From Martinezella lusitana (GTDB lineage Bacteria; Pseudomonadota; Alphaproteobacteria; Rhizobiales; Rhizobiaceae), in NCBI RefSeq assembly GCF_016901135.1, contig NZ_JAFEVL010000010.1, positions 248,001-312,000 of the forward strand: 64,000 nt of DNA, read 5' to 3'. Below, piece by piece: positions 18,356 to 27,550 of this stretch. The notes under the pieces were generated by a model. It was given only the letters and a program-made list of their open reading frames with translations. It was not told where the DNA came from and made no database searches. Within the stretch, counting starts at the first letter, position 1. Every line of letters starts with the position of its first letter. The translations under genes and the position numbers were made by a program.

Positions 18356-19939
18356 ATGGCCGAAAGTCTCGCCGAGGCGGTCTCCCGCCGCCGTACATTC
18401 GCTATTATCGCTCACCCGGACGCGGGCAAGACGACGCTTACCGAAAAGCTGCTGCTGTTCGGCGGCGCCATCCAGCTTGCCGGCGAGGTCAAGGCGAAGA
18501 AGGATCGCATCCAGACGCGCTCCGACTGGATGAAGATCGAGCGCGAACGCGGCATCTCGGTCGTGACCTCGGTCATGACCTTCGAATATGAAGGCAATGT
18601 CTTCAACATTCTCGATACGCCCGGCCACGAAGACTTCGCCGACGACACCTATCGCACGCTGACCGCCGTCGACGCCGCCGTCATGGTCATCGATGCCGCC
18701 AAGGGCATCGAGCCGCGGACGCTGAAGCTGTTCGAAGTCTGCCGCATGCGCGATATCCCGATCATCACCTTCATCAACAAGATGGACCGCGAAAGCCGCG
18801 ATCCCTTCGAGATTCTCGATGAGGTGGAAGAGAAACTGGCGCTGGACACGGCGCCGATCACCTGGCCGATCGGCCGAGCAAAGAGCTTCTGCGGCTCCTA
18901 TCATCTGGCTGATAATACCGTGCGCGGCTCCGACAGGGAAATCGAACCGACCCATGTCAACGGCCCGCAAGCCGTTGCTGACAGGCTTCCGGAAAACGAG
19001 CGGCAGGCCTTCATCGACGAAACGGAACTGGCGATCGAAGCCTGCCGTCCCTTCGATCGGCAATCGTTCCTCGAAGGTCACATGACGCCGGTCTTCTTCG
19101 GCTCGGCGCTGCGCAACTTCGGTGTTCGCGATCTCATCAACGCACTCGGCGAATTCGCACCGCCGCCGCGCGATCAGGTCGCCGATATCAGGACGGTTCA
19201 CGCCACCGACGACAAGATGACGGCCTTCGTGTTCAAGATCCAGGCCAATATGGATCCGAACCACCGCGACCGCATCGCCTTTGCGCGCATCTGCTCGGGC
19301 AAGCTGGAGCGCGGCATGAAGGCACGCCTGTCGCGCACCGGCAAGCAGCTCGGGCTGACCGCGCCGCAATTCTTCTTCGCCTCGCAGCGCCAGCTTGCAG
19401 ACACGGCCTATGCCGGTGATGTCGTCGGTATTCCCAACCACGGCACGCTCCGCATCGGCGATACGCTGACGGAAGGCGAATCGCTGGTCTTCCAGGGCGT
19501 GCCGAACTTCTCGCCGGAAATCCTCCGCCGCGTGCGTCTCGAGGATGCCATGAAGGCGAAGAAGCTCAAGGAAGCGCTGCAGCAGATGGCCGAGGAAGGC
19601 GTCGTGCAGCTCTTCTCGCCGGAAGACGGCTCGCCCGCCATCGTCGGCGTCGTCGGTGCACTGCAGCTCGACGTGCTGAAGGAGCGGCTGATGGGGGAAT
19701 ACGGCCTGCCGGTTTCCTTCGAGATGTCGCGCTTCTCCGTCTGCCGTTGGGTTTCCGCCGACCAGGCCGCCGACCTCGAAAAGTTCGTTACCACGCGCCG
19801 CGGCGATATCGCCCGCGATCTCGACGGTGACCCGGTTTTCCTTGCCCAGGACGGCTTCTCGCTGCGTTACGAGGCAGAACGTTATCCGGCTATCAAAATG
19901 GTCGCCATCAAGGAATATCACGCCGTCAAGGCGGCGTGA
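18356..19939 (+). CDS. prfC: Peptide chain release factor 3
   Basis: 527 aa, a translational GTPase that recycles RF1/RF2 after termination. G1 is AHPDAGKTTLTEKL, G2 RGISVVTSVMTFEY, G3 DTPGHEDFADDTYR and G4 TFINKMDRESRDP. The RF3-specific DWMKIERERGISV and the later TAFVFKIQANMDPNHRDRIA domain 2 follow. Length equals the family norm, which separates it from EF-G (about 700 aa). It is monocistronic, and the downstream gene is convergent. Confidence 0.96.
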   Translation: MAESLAEAVSRRRTFAIIAHPDAGKTTLTEKLLLFGGAIQLAGEVKAKKDRIQTRSDWMKIERERGISVVTSVMTFEYEGNVFNILDTPGHEDFADDTYRTLTAVDAAVMVIDAAKGIEPRTLKLFEVCRMRDIPIITFINKMDRESRDPFEILDEVEEKLALDTAPITWPIGRAKSFCGSYHLADNTVRGSDREIEPTHVNGPQAVADRLPENERQAFIDETELAIEACRPFDRQSFLEGHMTPVFFGSALRNFGVRDLINALGEFAPPPRDQVADIRTVHATDDKMTAFVFKIQANMDPNHRDRIAFARICSGKLERGMKARLSRTGKQLGLTAPQFFFASQRQLADTAYAGDVVGIPNHGTLRIGDTLTEGESLVFQGVPNFSPEILRRVRLEDAMKAKKLKEALQQMAEEGVVQLFSPEDGSPAIVGVVGALQLDVLKERLMGEYGLPVSFEMSRFSVCRWVSADQAADLEKFVTTRRGDIARDLDGDPVFLAQDGFSLRYEAERYPAIKMVAIKEYHAVKAA

Positions 19940-19963
19940 CATCGGGAACTTTGCCGCTGCCCG

Positions 19964-20788
19964 CTATTGAGCGGCGCTCATCAGTTCGGCGTAATGAATC
20001 TCCGTGGCTTCATCCAACGGAAACATGCATTCGACCCGCAATTCCTGGGTTGTTATCATTTGCGCGGTACCAACAGTCGTGACCAATGAGAAAAATCTCA
20101 GGAGGTGACCGTCCTTCATAAATGACAGAGGGATAACGGGCGTATTTTCCGCCGTTACGGATATTTTCCATTCGACGTTCACATCGGGGTAAGCAAGCAA
20201 ACGATCGATGAGATCCTTTGTCCGTGCATCGATGGCGCGACCAACAGCCTCGCGCAAGACTCTTCCCAACAGGCTTTTTGCCGTCTGGTCCCAATCCGGA
20301 ATGAAGGGCCGCATGCCAGCGGGATCGAACATGAGATGAAGGAGATTGCGCGGTGCCGGCCGTTCAGCCATATCGATGAAGTGGCTGAAAAAGCGAGGAG
20401 TCGCATCGTTGGTCATCATGACGTTCCAGTAGCGGTCCATCACAACAGCCGGAAACGGCTCGTGCTGACGAAGCATACGCCTGAGTGCGTTTGCAACGCC
20501 TTGCATCTCCAGATCATCGAAGCTTCCTTCCGAATAGATGGGTGCATAGCCGGCCGCGAGCAGCAGGGTATTGCGCTCTCGGAATGGCACCTCCAATGCA
20601 TCGGCGAGACGCAAAAGATTGTAGCGGCCAGGCGTGCTTCTGCCACTTTCGATAAAACTTATCTGACGCTGCGAAATACCTGTGTCGAGGGAAAGATCGA
20701 GTTGGCTCTTGCCGCGTGTGCCGCGCCATGCGCGCAGCTGTGGGCCGAGTTCATTTGGCATTCCTGGATTTACGCTGGAAGAACTCAT
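19964..20788 (-). CDS. XRE family regulator with MmyB-like ligand domain
   Basis: 274 aa from ATG at 20788. The N-terminal XRE HTH reads LRAWRGTRGKSQLDLSLDTG then ISQRQISFIESGRSTPGRYN. The rest is the MmyB-like PAS-type domain (VVMDRYWNVMMTNDA and NLLHLMFDPAGMRPFIPDW), which binds small hydrophobic ligands in characterised members. It lies 74 bp downstream of an NTF2-like gene on the same strand and may regulate it, but no operator is obvious. Confidence 0.88.
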   Translation of the reverse strand: MSSSSVNPGMPNELGPQLRAWRGTRGKSQLDLSLDTGISQRQISFIESGRSTPGRYNLLRLADALEVPFRERNTLLLAAGYAPIYSEGSFDDLEMQGVANALRRMLRQHEPFPAVVMDRYWNVMMTNDATPRFFSHFIDMAERPAPRNLLHLMFDPAGMRPFIPDWDQTAKSLLGRVLREAVGRAIDARTKDLIDRLLAYPDVNVEWKISVTAENTPVIPLSFMKDGHLLRFFSLVTTVGTAQMITTQELRVECMFPLDEATEIHYAELMSAAQ

Positions 20789-20862
20789 CGTGCAGAGGCC
20801 TCGCTTCGTTCGTCTCTTTGTGGCGGGGCATGATTCAACCGCCCCGCCAACGTGGATTCCCG

Positions 20863-21252
20863 TCAGAACGCAATCGGCCCGACTGATCCGTACCAATGAC
20901 GCACTTTGGTAGGATCGACCTCATCCATGTAGAAAAAATGCGTCATGACCGGCTTAACCACGGTCTGTGTTCGGTCATCGGGCGTCATGGTGACCGTACC
21001 GCGGAACATTTTCAGCGATCCGCCGTCCCAATATTCGGTGACATCATGCAACGCGCTGAATCCGGTGTCGATGAAGGCGCGCAAGTTTTCACGAATGGTT
21101 TCGCGGCCCTTCCAGTCGGCAACGCCGAGGTTGCATGTTGCGTCTTCCGCGAAGCAATCGAAGCCGTCGCCGAAGGTCTTGTCGTCAATTTCCCGCCAGA
21201 AGGCCAGCAGCCATTGGGGAGCTTCTTTTTTCGTGAATGACATCGTGGTCAT
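20863..21252 (-). CDS. NTF2-like (SnoaL-type) family protein
   Basis: 129 aa, one NTF2-like cone fold. WLLAFWREIDDKTFGDGFDC then FAEDATCNLGVADWKGRETI is the typical helix-strand start, where the WKGRETIRENLRAF segment is nearly universal. The C-terminal VKPVMTHFFYMDEVDPTKV forms the beta sheet. Such proteins may be enzymes (isomerase, cyclase) or binding proteins; the pocket residues do not decide. The 375 bp upstream separate it from a divergent ABC binding-protein gene. Confidence 0.85.
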   Translation of the reverse strand: MTTMSFTKKEAPQWLLAFWREIDDKTFGDGFDCFAEDATCNLGVADWKGRETIRENLRAFIDTGFSALHDVTEYWDGGSLKMFRGTVTMTPDDRTQTVVKPVMTHFFYMDEVDPTKVRHWYGSVGPIAF

Positions 21253-21627
21253 GGGGTTCTCCTGAGCCTGCCGTTGGAACGAGGGATCGTGGCCACCGAC
21301 ATCGTTCCGGGCGAAGGCTCTGTGTGTTGAAGGGCTTAAAATGCTCTTCCTGCAAGAAGATGGTTGTTAGATACCTCGAGACGAGTGCTGCTTTCAATTA
21401 CATGCGATGTAATGAAAGCTGCCCGCGTCCGCGTTGGTCCGGCGCCGGATAAGCTGGCCAGCAGGGTGTATGCACCGGGTGAAGCGGAACGCTCCCCCGC
21501 CGTCAAGGCGGCGTGATCGCCACGGTCATCTTTGGCTTTGGAATAGTGTCTTCGCGATGTTCCATCCAATATAGCGCTATGCCATAGTGCCGCCCCGGGA
21601 TCTCTTCGATCATAGCGGGCGACTTTC
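21253..21627. other. Intergenic region with a large palindrome
   Basis: 375 bp between the divergent NTF2-like gene and the periplasmic binding-protein gene. I see no convincing small ORF. The one clear feature is the dyad at 21390-21419. A proline- and arginine-rich open frame in this stretch has no start support. Confidence 0.6.
21390..21419. promoter_or_regulatory. Large palindrome, candidate operator
   Basis: The core ATTACAT-GCG-ATGTAAT is perfect, and the dyad extends to GCTTTCA on the left and TGAAAGC on the right with a single extra A. The total span is 30 bp. It lies about 140 bp upstream of the NTF2 start and 210 bp upstream of the binding-protein start. The size and two-fold symmetry are those of a dimeric or tetrameric repressor site. 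Confidence 0.45.
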
Positions 21628-22653
21628 ATGATGAAATTTTTTGCGGTTCTTGCTCTGGCCTTTGTCGGACTATTGCCTGTTACGGCCGAGGCACGAATCA
21701 TCACCGACGCGGCGGGGCGCACTGTATCGGTGCCGGACAAGATCAACCGTATCCTGGTTGCCGGGCCGCCGGCCGCCGTGTTGGTCTATGTTCTGGCACC
21801 GGAGAAGCTGGTCGGCTGGGTTCACGCCCCTGATGATGCCGCCAAGGCCTATCTGATGCCGTCGGTGCGCGCGCTTCCGACCATTGGGCGCCTGATAGGC
21901 AGGGACGGCATGATCGGCTCGCAGGCCGTGACGGACGCCAAGCCGGATATCATCCTCGATGCCGGCACGGTCGATCCCACCTACAAGGCGCTCGCCGACA
22001 AGGTGCAGTCCGAGACCCATATTCCCTATGTCCTTATCGACGGCAGCTTTGGCCGCACCAGCGAGACACTTCGTGATGTCGGTGCTCTCATCGGCGTCGA
22101 GGATCGTGCCAACAAGCTTGCGGATTATGCCGATTCGGCAATCAAGGATCTCAACGACAAGCTGGCGACGCTGCCGAGCGATCCGCGGCCGCGCGTCTAT
22201 TACGGCCGTGGCGCCGATGGCCTGGAGACCGGACTGTCGGGCTCGATCAATCTTGAGATCCTCGATGTCGTGGGCACGATGAACGTCGCGGCGGCCGCCG
22301 GCAAGGGTGGATTGACCAAGGTGACACCGCAGCAGGTCGTCGGCTGGAATCCGGATATCATCATCGCCGATGATCCAAATTTCGCCGTATCGGTGAGGAG
22401 CGATCCGCAATGGGCTGCTATCAAGGCCGTCAAGGATGGCAAGATCTTCGTGTCGCCGTCCCTGCCTTTCGGCTGGTTTGATTCGCCGCCCGGCGTCAAC
22501 AGGCTCCTCGGCGTGCGCTGGCTGGAAAGGCTGCTCTATCCGAAGCTCTTCAGGAGCGAGTTCGCCGACGATGTGAAGACGTTCTACAAGCTGTTCTATC
22601 AGATCGATTTGACGGATGCTCAGCTGGCCACCCTGCTGAAGGGCGTGAAGTAA
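21628..22653 (+). CDS. ABC transporter periplasmic metal/oxyanion-binding protein (TroA/BtuF-type)
   Basis: 341 aa with a signal peptide (MMKFFAVLALAFVGLLPV then TAEA, cleaved near residue 22). The mature protein begins ARIITDAAGRTVSVPDKINR, typical of class III binding proteins for Fe-siderophore, cobalamin or molybdate/tungstate. VTPQQVVGWNPDIIIADDPN is the C-lobe signature. No permease or ATPase gene follows. The next genes encode TrmO and, convergently, a Mop-type molybdate-binding protein, so molybdate or tungstate (MolA-like) is my best guess. Iron or cobalamin cannot be excluded. Confidence 0.78.
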   Translation: MMKFFAVLALAFVGLLPVTAEARIITDAAGRTVSVPDKINRILVAGPPAAVLVYVLAPEKLVGWVHAPDDAAKAYLMPSVRALPTIGRLIGRDGMIGSQAVTDAKPDIILDAGTVDPTYKALADKVQSETHIPYVLIDGSFGRTSETLRDVGALIGVEDRANKLADYADSAIKDLNDKLATLPSDPRPRVYYGRGADGLETGLSGSINLEILDVVGTMNVAAAAGKGGLTKVTPQQVVGWNPDIIIADDPNFAVSVRSDPQWAAIKAVKDGKIFVSPSLPFGWFDSPPGVNRLLGVRWLERLLYPKLFRSEFADDVKTFYKLFYQIDLTDAQLATLLKGVK

Positions 22654-22678
22654 CCGGCACCGGTGAAGGAGGCAATCC

Positions 22679-23203
22679 ATGGTCCGTGAGAACGAGATTC
22701 GCGAAAACGAGGTGGCCGTCGAGCCACCTACGGCGTCGGATGCCGGTCTCACTTTCATCGGCCGTATCTCCACGCCCTGGACATCCCGCATGGAGACGCC
22801 GCGCCAAGGCCGGCACGATGGGCCGCTGTGCCGGATCGAGATCTTCGAGCCCTGGGTGCCGGCGCTGACGGGGGTCGAGGCTTTCGAGCGCCTGGAAATT
22901 CTCTATTGGCTGGATCGTTCGCGCCGGGATCTCGTGCTGCAGAGCCCGGCGAGCAACGGCAAGGTGCACGGCACATTCTCGCTGCGATCGCCGGTGCGGC
23001 CCAACCCCATCGGCACATCGATCGTCAAGCTCGAAGCCGTGGAGGGTGCCGTATTGCTGGTGCGTGGGCTCGATTGCCTGGACGGCACGCCATTGCTCGA
23101 TCTGAAGCCGGATCGGACGCTGTTCAAACCGATCGCGCCGCCGCAGCCTGGCGATTTCCAGACGGGCGACGGCGAGACGGCACATTACTGCCAGAAGGCC
23201 TAG
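22679..23203 (+). CDS. TrmO family tRNA (t6A37) methyltransferase-like protein
   Basis: 174 aa. The TsaA/TrmO fold signatures are [19 protein letters not shown], then [20 protein letters not shown] and the SAM-site motif [20 protein letters not shown]. The last (RSPxRPNPIG) is diagnostic. In E. coli TrmO N6-methylates t6A37 of tRNA-Thr. It lies 25 bp after the binding-protein gene, so it is co-transcribed. In this genomic context a metal-linked role has been proposed for some homologues; that remains inference. Confidence 0.85.
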   Translation: MVRENEIRENEVAVEPPTASDAGLTFIGRISTPWTSRMETPRQGRHDGPLCRIEIFEPWVPALTGVEAFERLEILYWLDRSRRDLVLQSPASNGKVHGTFSLRSPVRPNPIGTSIVKLEAVEGAVLLVRGLDCLDGTPLLDLKPDRTLFKPIAPPQPGDFQTGDGETAHYCQKA

Positions 23204-23259
23204 GCATTTTCCCGAAAGGCGCGGAGGTTTTCGCGAGGGATCATGCCTCACTTCTGAGA

Positions 23260-23469
23260 TCAGTCGACTGCGACCATGACGTCGGATGCCTTGATCACGG
23301 CATAGGCCGAGGCGCCGACCTTTAGCTCGAGCTCGTCGACCGCCTCGTTGGTGATCGAGGAGGTGACGATGGAGCCGTTGCCGATATCGATGCGGACATG
23401 GGCCGTCGTCGCGCCCTTGGTGATCTCGACGATCTTGCCCTTGAGGCGGTTTCTCGCACTGATTTTCAT
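23260..23469 (-). CDS. Mop/TOBE molybdate-binding protein (molbindin)
   Basis: 69 aa, a single Mop domain: MKISARNRLKGKIVEITKGA then TTAHVRIDIGNGSIVTSSIT. The SARNxLxGxI start and the ending YAVIKASDVMVAVD are the molbindin signature. Such proteins form hexamers that store and buffer molybdate or tungstate in the cytoplasm. It converges with the trmO-like gene, 56 bp apart, and supports a molybdenum theme for this locus. Confidence 0.92.
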   Translation of the reverse strand: MKISARNRLKGKIVEITKGATTAHVRIDIGNGSIVTSSITNEAVDELELKVGASAYAVIKASDVMVAVD

Positions 23470-23535
23470 GGATATTTTCTCCCTTGTGCCGGCGCGACAA
23501 TATCGTCCCGGCTCGCAGCGGGCTACCCCGAAATC

Positions 23536-25050
23536 CTACTCGCCGCGCGGAAAGCGCTTGTTCTCCTCCAAGACGTTGAGATCCATGTGGTTGCGCATGT
23601 ATCGCTCCGAGGCCTTCTGCAGCGGCTGATAATCCCAGGGATAGTAGGCGCCGTTGCGCAGCGCCGCGTAGACGACCCATCGACGCGCCTGGCTTTCGCG
23701 CACCGCCGCGTCGAAGCTCGCCAGGTTCCAGCGCTCCATGGCCTGCGCGGTCAACCGGTGCAGCGTTTCGGCATGGGCGGGATCGCCGGCGAGATTGGTC
23801 AGCTCCTTCGGATCGGCCTCGACATCGAAGAGCATCGGCGGGTCCTTGTCGCAAAGCGTCAGCTTGTATCGGCCGTCGCGCAGGCCGACGAGTGGGGCTT
23901 CGGACCCTTCCGCGGCATATTCCATCGGCACCGGGCCGCGGATTCCGGTTCCAAGGGCAAGCGGACCGAGGTCCTCACCATCGGTCCAGCGGCGCAACGA
24001 GGTGATATCGAGCCCGGCCAAGCCGGCAAGCGTCGGCGTCACGTCGAGCGTCGAGACCGGCTGATCGATCCGTCTCGGCTGCCAGCCGGGAGCTGATATC
24101 ATCAGCGGCACGCGCGCGGAGCCTTCGAAGAAGTTCATCTTGAACCAGAGGCCGCGCTCGCCGAGCATGTCGCCATGGTCGGAGACGAAGAGGATGATGG
24201 TGTTGTCGGCCATGCGGCCGCGCTCCAGCGCCTCCAGTATCTCGCCGATCTTTTCGTCGACATAGGAGATATTGGCGAAATAGCCGCGCCGCGCCCGGCG
24301 TATCTGCTTCGGCGTAATGTCGAAGGCGGTATGATCGCATGCCTTCATTAGCCGCTGCGAGTGCTGATCCTGCTTGTCGAAGGGGATTTCGCCGACGTCC
24401 GGGTCAAGCGCCGGACAATCCTGGTAAAGATCCCAGAAGCGGCGGCGCGCAACGTAGGGATCGTGCGGATGGGTGAAGCTGACCGTCAGGCACCAGGGCC
24501 GATCGTCCTGGCCGCGCGAGAGATCGTAGAGCTTGCGGGTGGCGTGATAGGCAACCTCGTCGTCATATTCCATCTGGTTCGTGATCTCGGCGACGCCGGC
24601 CCCGGTCACCGAGCCGAGATTGTGATACCACCAGTCGATGCGTTCGCCGGGCTTGGTGTAGTCAGGCGTCCAGCCGAAATCGGCGGGATAGATGTCGGTC
24701 GTCAGCCGCTCTTCGAAGCCGTGCATCTGATCCGGACCGACGAAATGCATCTTGCCTGACAGGGCCGTCTGATAGCCGGCGGCACGCAGATGATGCGCGA
24801 AGGTGGGAATGTCCGAGGAAAATTCCGCGGCATTGTCGTAGACGCGCGTGCGGCTCGGCAATTGGCCGGACATGAAGGAGGCCCGCGCCGGCGCGCAGAG
24901 GGGGCTTGCCGTATAGCTATTGGCAAACCTCACGGAGCGTTGCGCCAGGGCTTTCAGGACCGGTGCATGCAGAAAATCGGCCGGTCCGTCGGGAAACAAT
25001 GTCCCGTTGAACTGATCGACCATGAGAATGAGGATATTCGGGCGGGACAT
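23536..25050 (-). CDS. betC: Choline-sulfatase
   Basis: 504 aa from ATG at 25050 (MSRPNILILMVDQFNGTLFP). The sulfatase formylglycine site is SPLCAPARASFMSGQLPSRT: the Cys of C-x-P-x-R becomes formylglycine. The metal-binding Asp of MVDQ and FVSDHGDMLGERGLW are present, and the C-terminal sequence (YPWDYQPLQKASERYMRNH) is the choline-sulfatase tail. It hydrolyses choline-O-sulfate to choline and sulfate, feeding glycine betaine synthesis. It is divergent from its LysR regulator. No betA, betB or betI lies in the window. Confidence 0.93.
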   Translation of the reverse strand: MSRPNILILMVDQFNGTLFPDGPADFLHAPVLKALAQRSVRFANSYTASPLCAPARASFMSGQLPSRTRVYDNAAEFSSDIPTFAHHLRAAGYQTALSGKMHFVGPDQMHGFEERLTTDIYPADFGWTPDYTKPGERIDWWYHNLGSVTGAGVAEITNQMEYDDEVAYHATRKLYDLSRGQDDRPWCLTVSFTHPHDPYVARRRFWDLYQDCPALDPDVGEIPFDKQDQHSQRLMKACDHTAFDITPKQIRRARRGYFANISYVDEKIGEILEALERGRMADNTIILFVSDHGDMLGERGLWFKMNFFEGSARVPLMISAPGWQPRRIDQPVSTLDVTPTLAGLAGLDITSLRRWTDGEDLGPLALGTGIRGPVPMEYAAEGSEAPLVGLRDGRYKLTLCDKDPPMLFDVEADPKELTNLAGDPAHAETLHRLTAQAMERWNLASFDAAVRESQARRWVVYAALRNGAYYPWDYQPLQKASERYMRNHMDLNVLEENKRFPRGE

Positions 25051-25148
25051 TCGCGTGTTTTCCTTGGAGATCAGAGGCCGATGGCGAGCCGACACATTGC
25101 AGAAACGCGCATGACGATAGCTCCCTCTTTGCTATTGGGTTATTTTAT

Positions 25149-25167
25149 TGAACATCACTAGCATTCA
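25149..25167. promoter_or_regulatory. Candidate LysR-type site between betC and its regulator
   Basis: TGAA-N11-TTCA is a 19-bp imperfectly spaced dyad. It lies in the 162-bp divergent spacer, 46 bp before the regulator start and about 100 bp before betC. Such dyads are typical of LysR recognition sites, but this is a short match. Confidence 0.3.
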
Positions 25168-25212
25168 CGCTGTAAAGACGACATTTTTCGATGGCTGCCA
25201 AAAGGAAATTTT

Positions 25213-26121
25213 ATGGCTGAACGTTTGATCGATCTTGGCTGGCTGCGGATTTTTGTGGAGGTCGGGCGCTCCGGCAGCCTGTCTTCCGCAGCCCTGGCGC
25301 TTGGCTTGACGCAGCCGGCCGTTAGCTACCAGATCCGCCGCATCGAGGAGCAGATGGGCGTGTCCCTGTTCCGCCGCCAGCATCGCGGCGTCGTGCTCTC
25401 GCCTGAGGGACAGCGCCTGTTCGAAATCGTCGAAAAGGCGGTCGGCGGTGTCGATACGCTGGTGCGCAGTTTTCGCGCCGAGGCAGAGCGCCCGTCCGTG
25501 CGGTTGCGGACCGATTATGCCTTCTCAGCGCTTTGGCTCATCCCCCGCATGCATGCATTCCGGCTGCTTCACCACGAGGTGGATATCCAGATCGTCGCCA
25601 CGCAGCGGCTGGATCGCGGCGCACCGGAAAGCGGCGATATCGTCGTCGTTTTCGGCGCACGAAACGAGTTCGGGCCGGGGGCCGTTTTACTGTTGCCGGA
25701 AAAGGTGGTGCCGATCTGTACCCGAGGCTTCGCAGATCGCCATGGCCCGTTCACGGACCCCTCGCAGCTGGCGGGCACCACGCTCGTGCATCTCGATTCC
25801 GAGATGCCGTCGCCGTGGTTCGATTGGGAAAGCTATCTTGCGGCATTCGGCATCGCCCGCGACAGCTATGCCGGTCGCGGCGACCTGCGCTTCAATACCT
25901 ATTCGCTTGTTGTCCAAGCTGCGCTCAGCGAGCAGGGGGTCGCGATCGGCTGGATGGGCCTTGTCGATTCGCTTCTGACCGCCCGTATGCTGGTGACGGC
26001 CGGTCCCATGCTGGAAGCACCGGACCGCGGCTACTGGCTCTTACCTTCGTCGGCGCCAAGCCCGCATGCCGAGCGGCTCGCTCAATGGCTGCTCGCAGAG
26101 GCGGACACCGCTCAGTCGTGA
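25213..26121 (+). CDS. LysR family choline-sulfate utilization regulator
   Basis: 302 aa. The N-terminal LysR HTH reads LGWLRIFVEVGRSGSLSSAA then LGLTQPAVSYQIRRIEEQMG. The effector domain starts around residue 95 (VRLRTDYAFSALWLIPRMHA). The divergent betC gene and the sequence type (LTQPAVSYQIRRIE, DYAFSALWL) place it in the choline-sulfatase-associated LysR group. It probably activates betC in response to choline-O-sulfate or choline. Its stop is only 3 bp from the convergent otsA stop. Confidence 0.88.
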   Translation: MAERLIDLGWLRIFVEVGRSGSLSSAALALGLTQPAVSYQIRRIEEQMGVSLFRRQHRGVVLSPEGQRLFEIVEKAVGGVDTLVRSFRAEAERPSVRLRTDYAFSALWLIPRMHAFRLLHHEVDIQIVATQRLDRGAPESGDIVVVFGARNEFGPGAVLLLPEKVVPICTRGFADRHGPFTDPSQLAGTTLVHLDSEMPSPWFDWESYLAAFGIARDSYAGRGDLRFNTYSLVVQAALSEQGVAIGWMGLVDSLLTARMLVTAGPMLEAPDRGYWLLPSSAPSPHAERLAQWLLAEADTAQS

Positions 26122-26124
26122 TGT

Positions 26125-27501
26125 TCAATCCGCCCTCAGATCGGTGAGAAAAGTGTCGCACCAGTGCAAGACGTCGTGCTTCAGCAGGTAATCCATCATG
26201 CCGCGCCAACGTTCCTGCCGTTCCTGCAGCGGCATGTTGACGGCGCGGGCCAATGCATTGGCTGTGCCGTCGACGTCATAGGGGTTGACCAGCAAGGCAC
26301 CGTGCAGCTTGCGAGCCGCGCCGGCGAACCGCGACAGTACCAGCACGCCAGGATCTTCCGGATCCTGCGCCGCCACATATTCCTTGGCGACGAGGTTCAT
26401 GCCGTCGCGCAGCGGCGTCACCAGTCCGACCTTGGCGAGCCTGTAGAGACCGGCCAGTATCGGGCGGCTGATCGAGCGGTTGATGTAGCGGATCGGTACC
26501 CAGTCGACCGTGCCGATCGCGCCGTTGACCCGGCCGGCCTGTTCGGCGACGGCATGCTGCATCGCCTCGTATTCCGGCACTTCCGAGCGCGATTTCGGGG
26601 TGATCTGCAGGTAGGTGACGCTGCGCTGGTGGGCGGGATTGTTGGTGATGAAGCGTTCGAATGCGTCGATGCGCTGGGTAATGCCCTTGGAGTAATCGAG
26701 CCGGTCGACGCCGAGGATCAGGTCGCGGCCTTCGATGCTCTTCCGCACCTTGTGCACCATGCTGTGCGACGCAGCCTTGCGGGCAAAGGCGGCGAAGGCG
26801 GCCGTTTCGATGCCGATCGAATAGGCGCCGCCGCGGAAATCGTGGCCGTGTGCGTTGAAGTGACCAGGACTTTTCTCGATGCCCATGCGCTCGCGCTTCA
26901 GGCAGCCCGCGAAGTTTTCAAGATCATGATCGGTCTGGAAGCCGAGCAGGTCGTAGGAGGAGAGGCCGCGCATGATCTCCTCATGCACCGGCATGGCCAG
27001 CACGACGTCCGCCGGCGGCCAGGGAATGTGCAGGAAGAAGCCGATGCGGTTCTTCAGCCCCATCTGCCGCAGCTCGGCCGCGAGCGGAATAAGGTGATAG
27101 TCGTGAACCCAGATGATGTCATCGGGTTCGACCAGTGGCGCAAGCCGGTGGGCAAAGAAGCGGTTGACGCGGAAATAGCCGGTCATTTCCTTGCGGGCAT
27201 ACTCGGCAAGATCGAGCCTGTAATGGCAGATCGGCCAGAGTACGCGGTTGGCAAACCCCTGATAATATTCCTCGACATCGGTCTGCGTCAGATCGGTCAG
27301 GGCATAGGTGATATTGCCGTCCTGCGTCATCCGCAGCGGCTCCGGCTCGACCTCGCCGCTCGATTTGCCGGACCAGCCCATCCATACGCCGCCGCGCTCG
27401 GCAAGGGCTGCCTGCAGCGCCACGGCAAGGCCGCCCGCAGCCGCGGCACCCTTGTGATCGGGCACGGAAACGCGATTGGAAACGATGATGAGACGACTCA
27501 C
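26125..27501 (-). CDS. otsA: Trehalose-6-phosphate synthase (UDP-forming)
   Basis: 458 aa, GT20 family. It joins UDP-glucose and glucose-6-phosphate to trehalose-6-phosphate. [20 protein letters not shown] is the N-terminal donor-site loop. Then come [34 protein letters not shown], the substrate Arg region [20 protein letters not shown] and the C-terminal [14 protein letters not shown]. The start is a GTG at 27501 with AAGGA 6 nt upstream. It is 49 bp downstream of otsB. Trehalose is an osmoprotectant in rhizobia. Confidence 0.95.
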   Translation of the reverse strand: MSRLIIVSNRVSVPDHKGAAAAGGLAVALQAALAERGGVWMGWSGKSSGEVEPEPLRMTQDGNITYALTDLTQTDVEEYYQGFANRVLWPICHYRLDLAEYARKEMTGYFRVNRFFAHRLAPLVEPDDIIWVHDYHLIPLAAELRQMGLKNRIGFFLHIPWPPADVVLAMPVHEEIMRGLSSYDLLGFQTDHDLENFAGCLKRERMGIEKSPGHFNAHGHDFRGGAYSIGIETAAFAAFARKAASHSMVHKVRKSIEGRDLILGVDRLDYSKGITQRIDAFERFITNNPAHQRSVTYLQITPKSRSEVPEYEAMQHAVAEQAGRVNGAIGTVDWVPIRYINRSISRPILAGLYRLAKVGLVTPLRDGMNLVAKEYVAAQDPEDPGVLVLSRFAGAARKLHGALLVNPYDVDGTANALARAVNMPLQERQERWRGMMDYLLKHDVLHWCDTFLTDLRAD

Positions 27502-27550
27502 GGATTATTCCTTTCAGGAGGGCTGGCAGGGCGCCGCAATGATCGGTGGA

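Noticed and set aside
18296..19942. Very long open frame antisense to prfC (548 codons)
   Set aside because: It mirrors prfC codon by codon, has no recognisable domain, and is explained by GC-rich third positions. The same applies to long antisense frames over gshB/cupin (7984-9780), the urocanase homologue (37971-39638), the DUF917/M20 genes (40175-42175) and rpoN (62026-63525).
19964..21252. Toxin-antitoxin pair (XRE regulator with small upstream gene)
   Set aside because: The XRE protein carries a large MmyB-like ligand domain and the partner is an NTF2-like fold; neither fits a toxin-antitoxin module.
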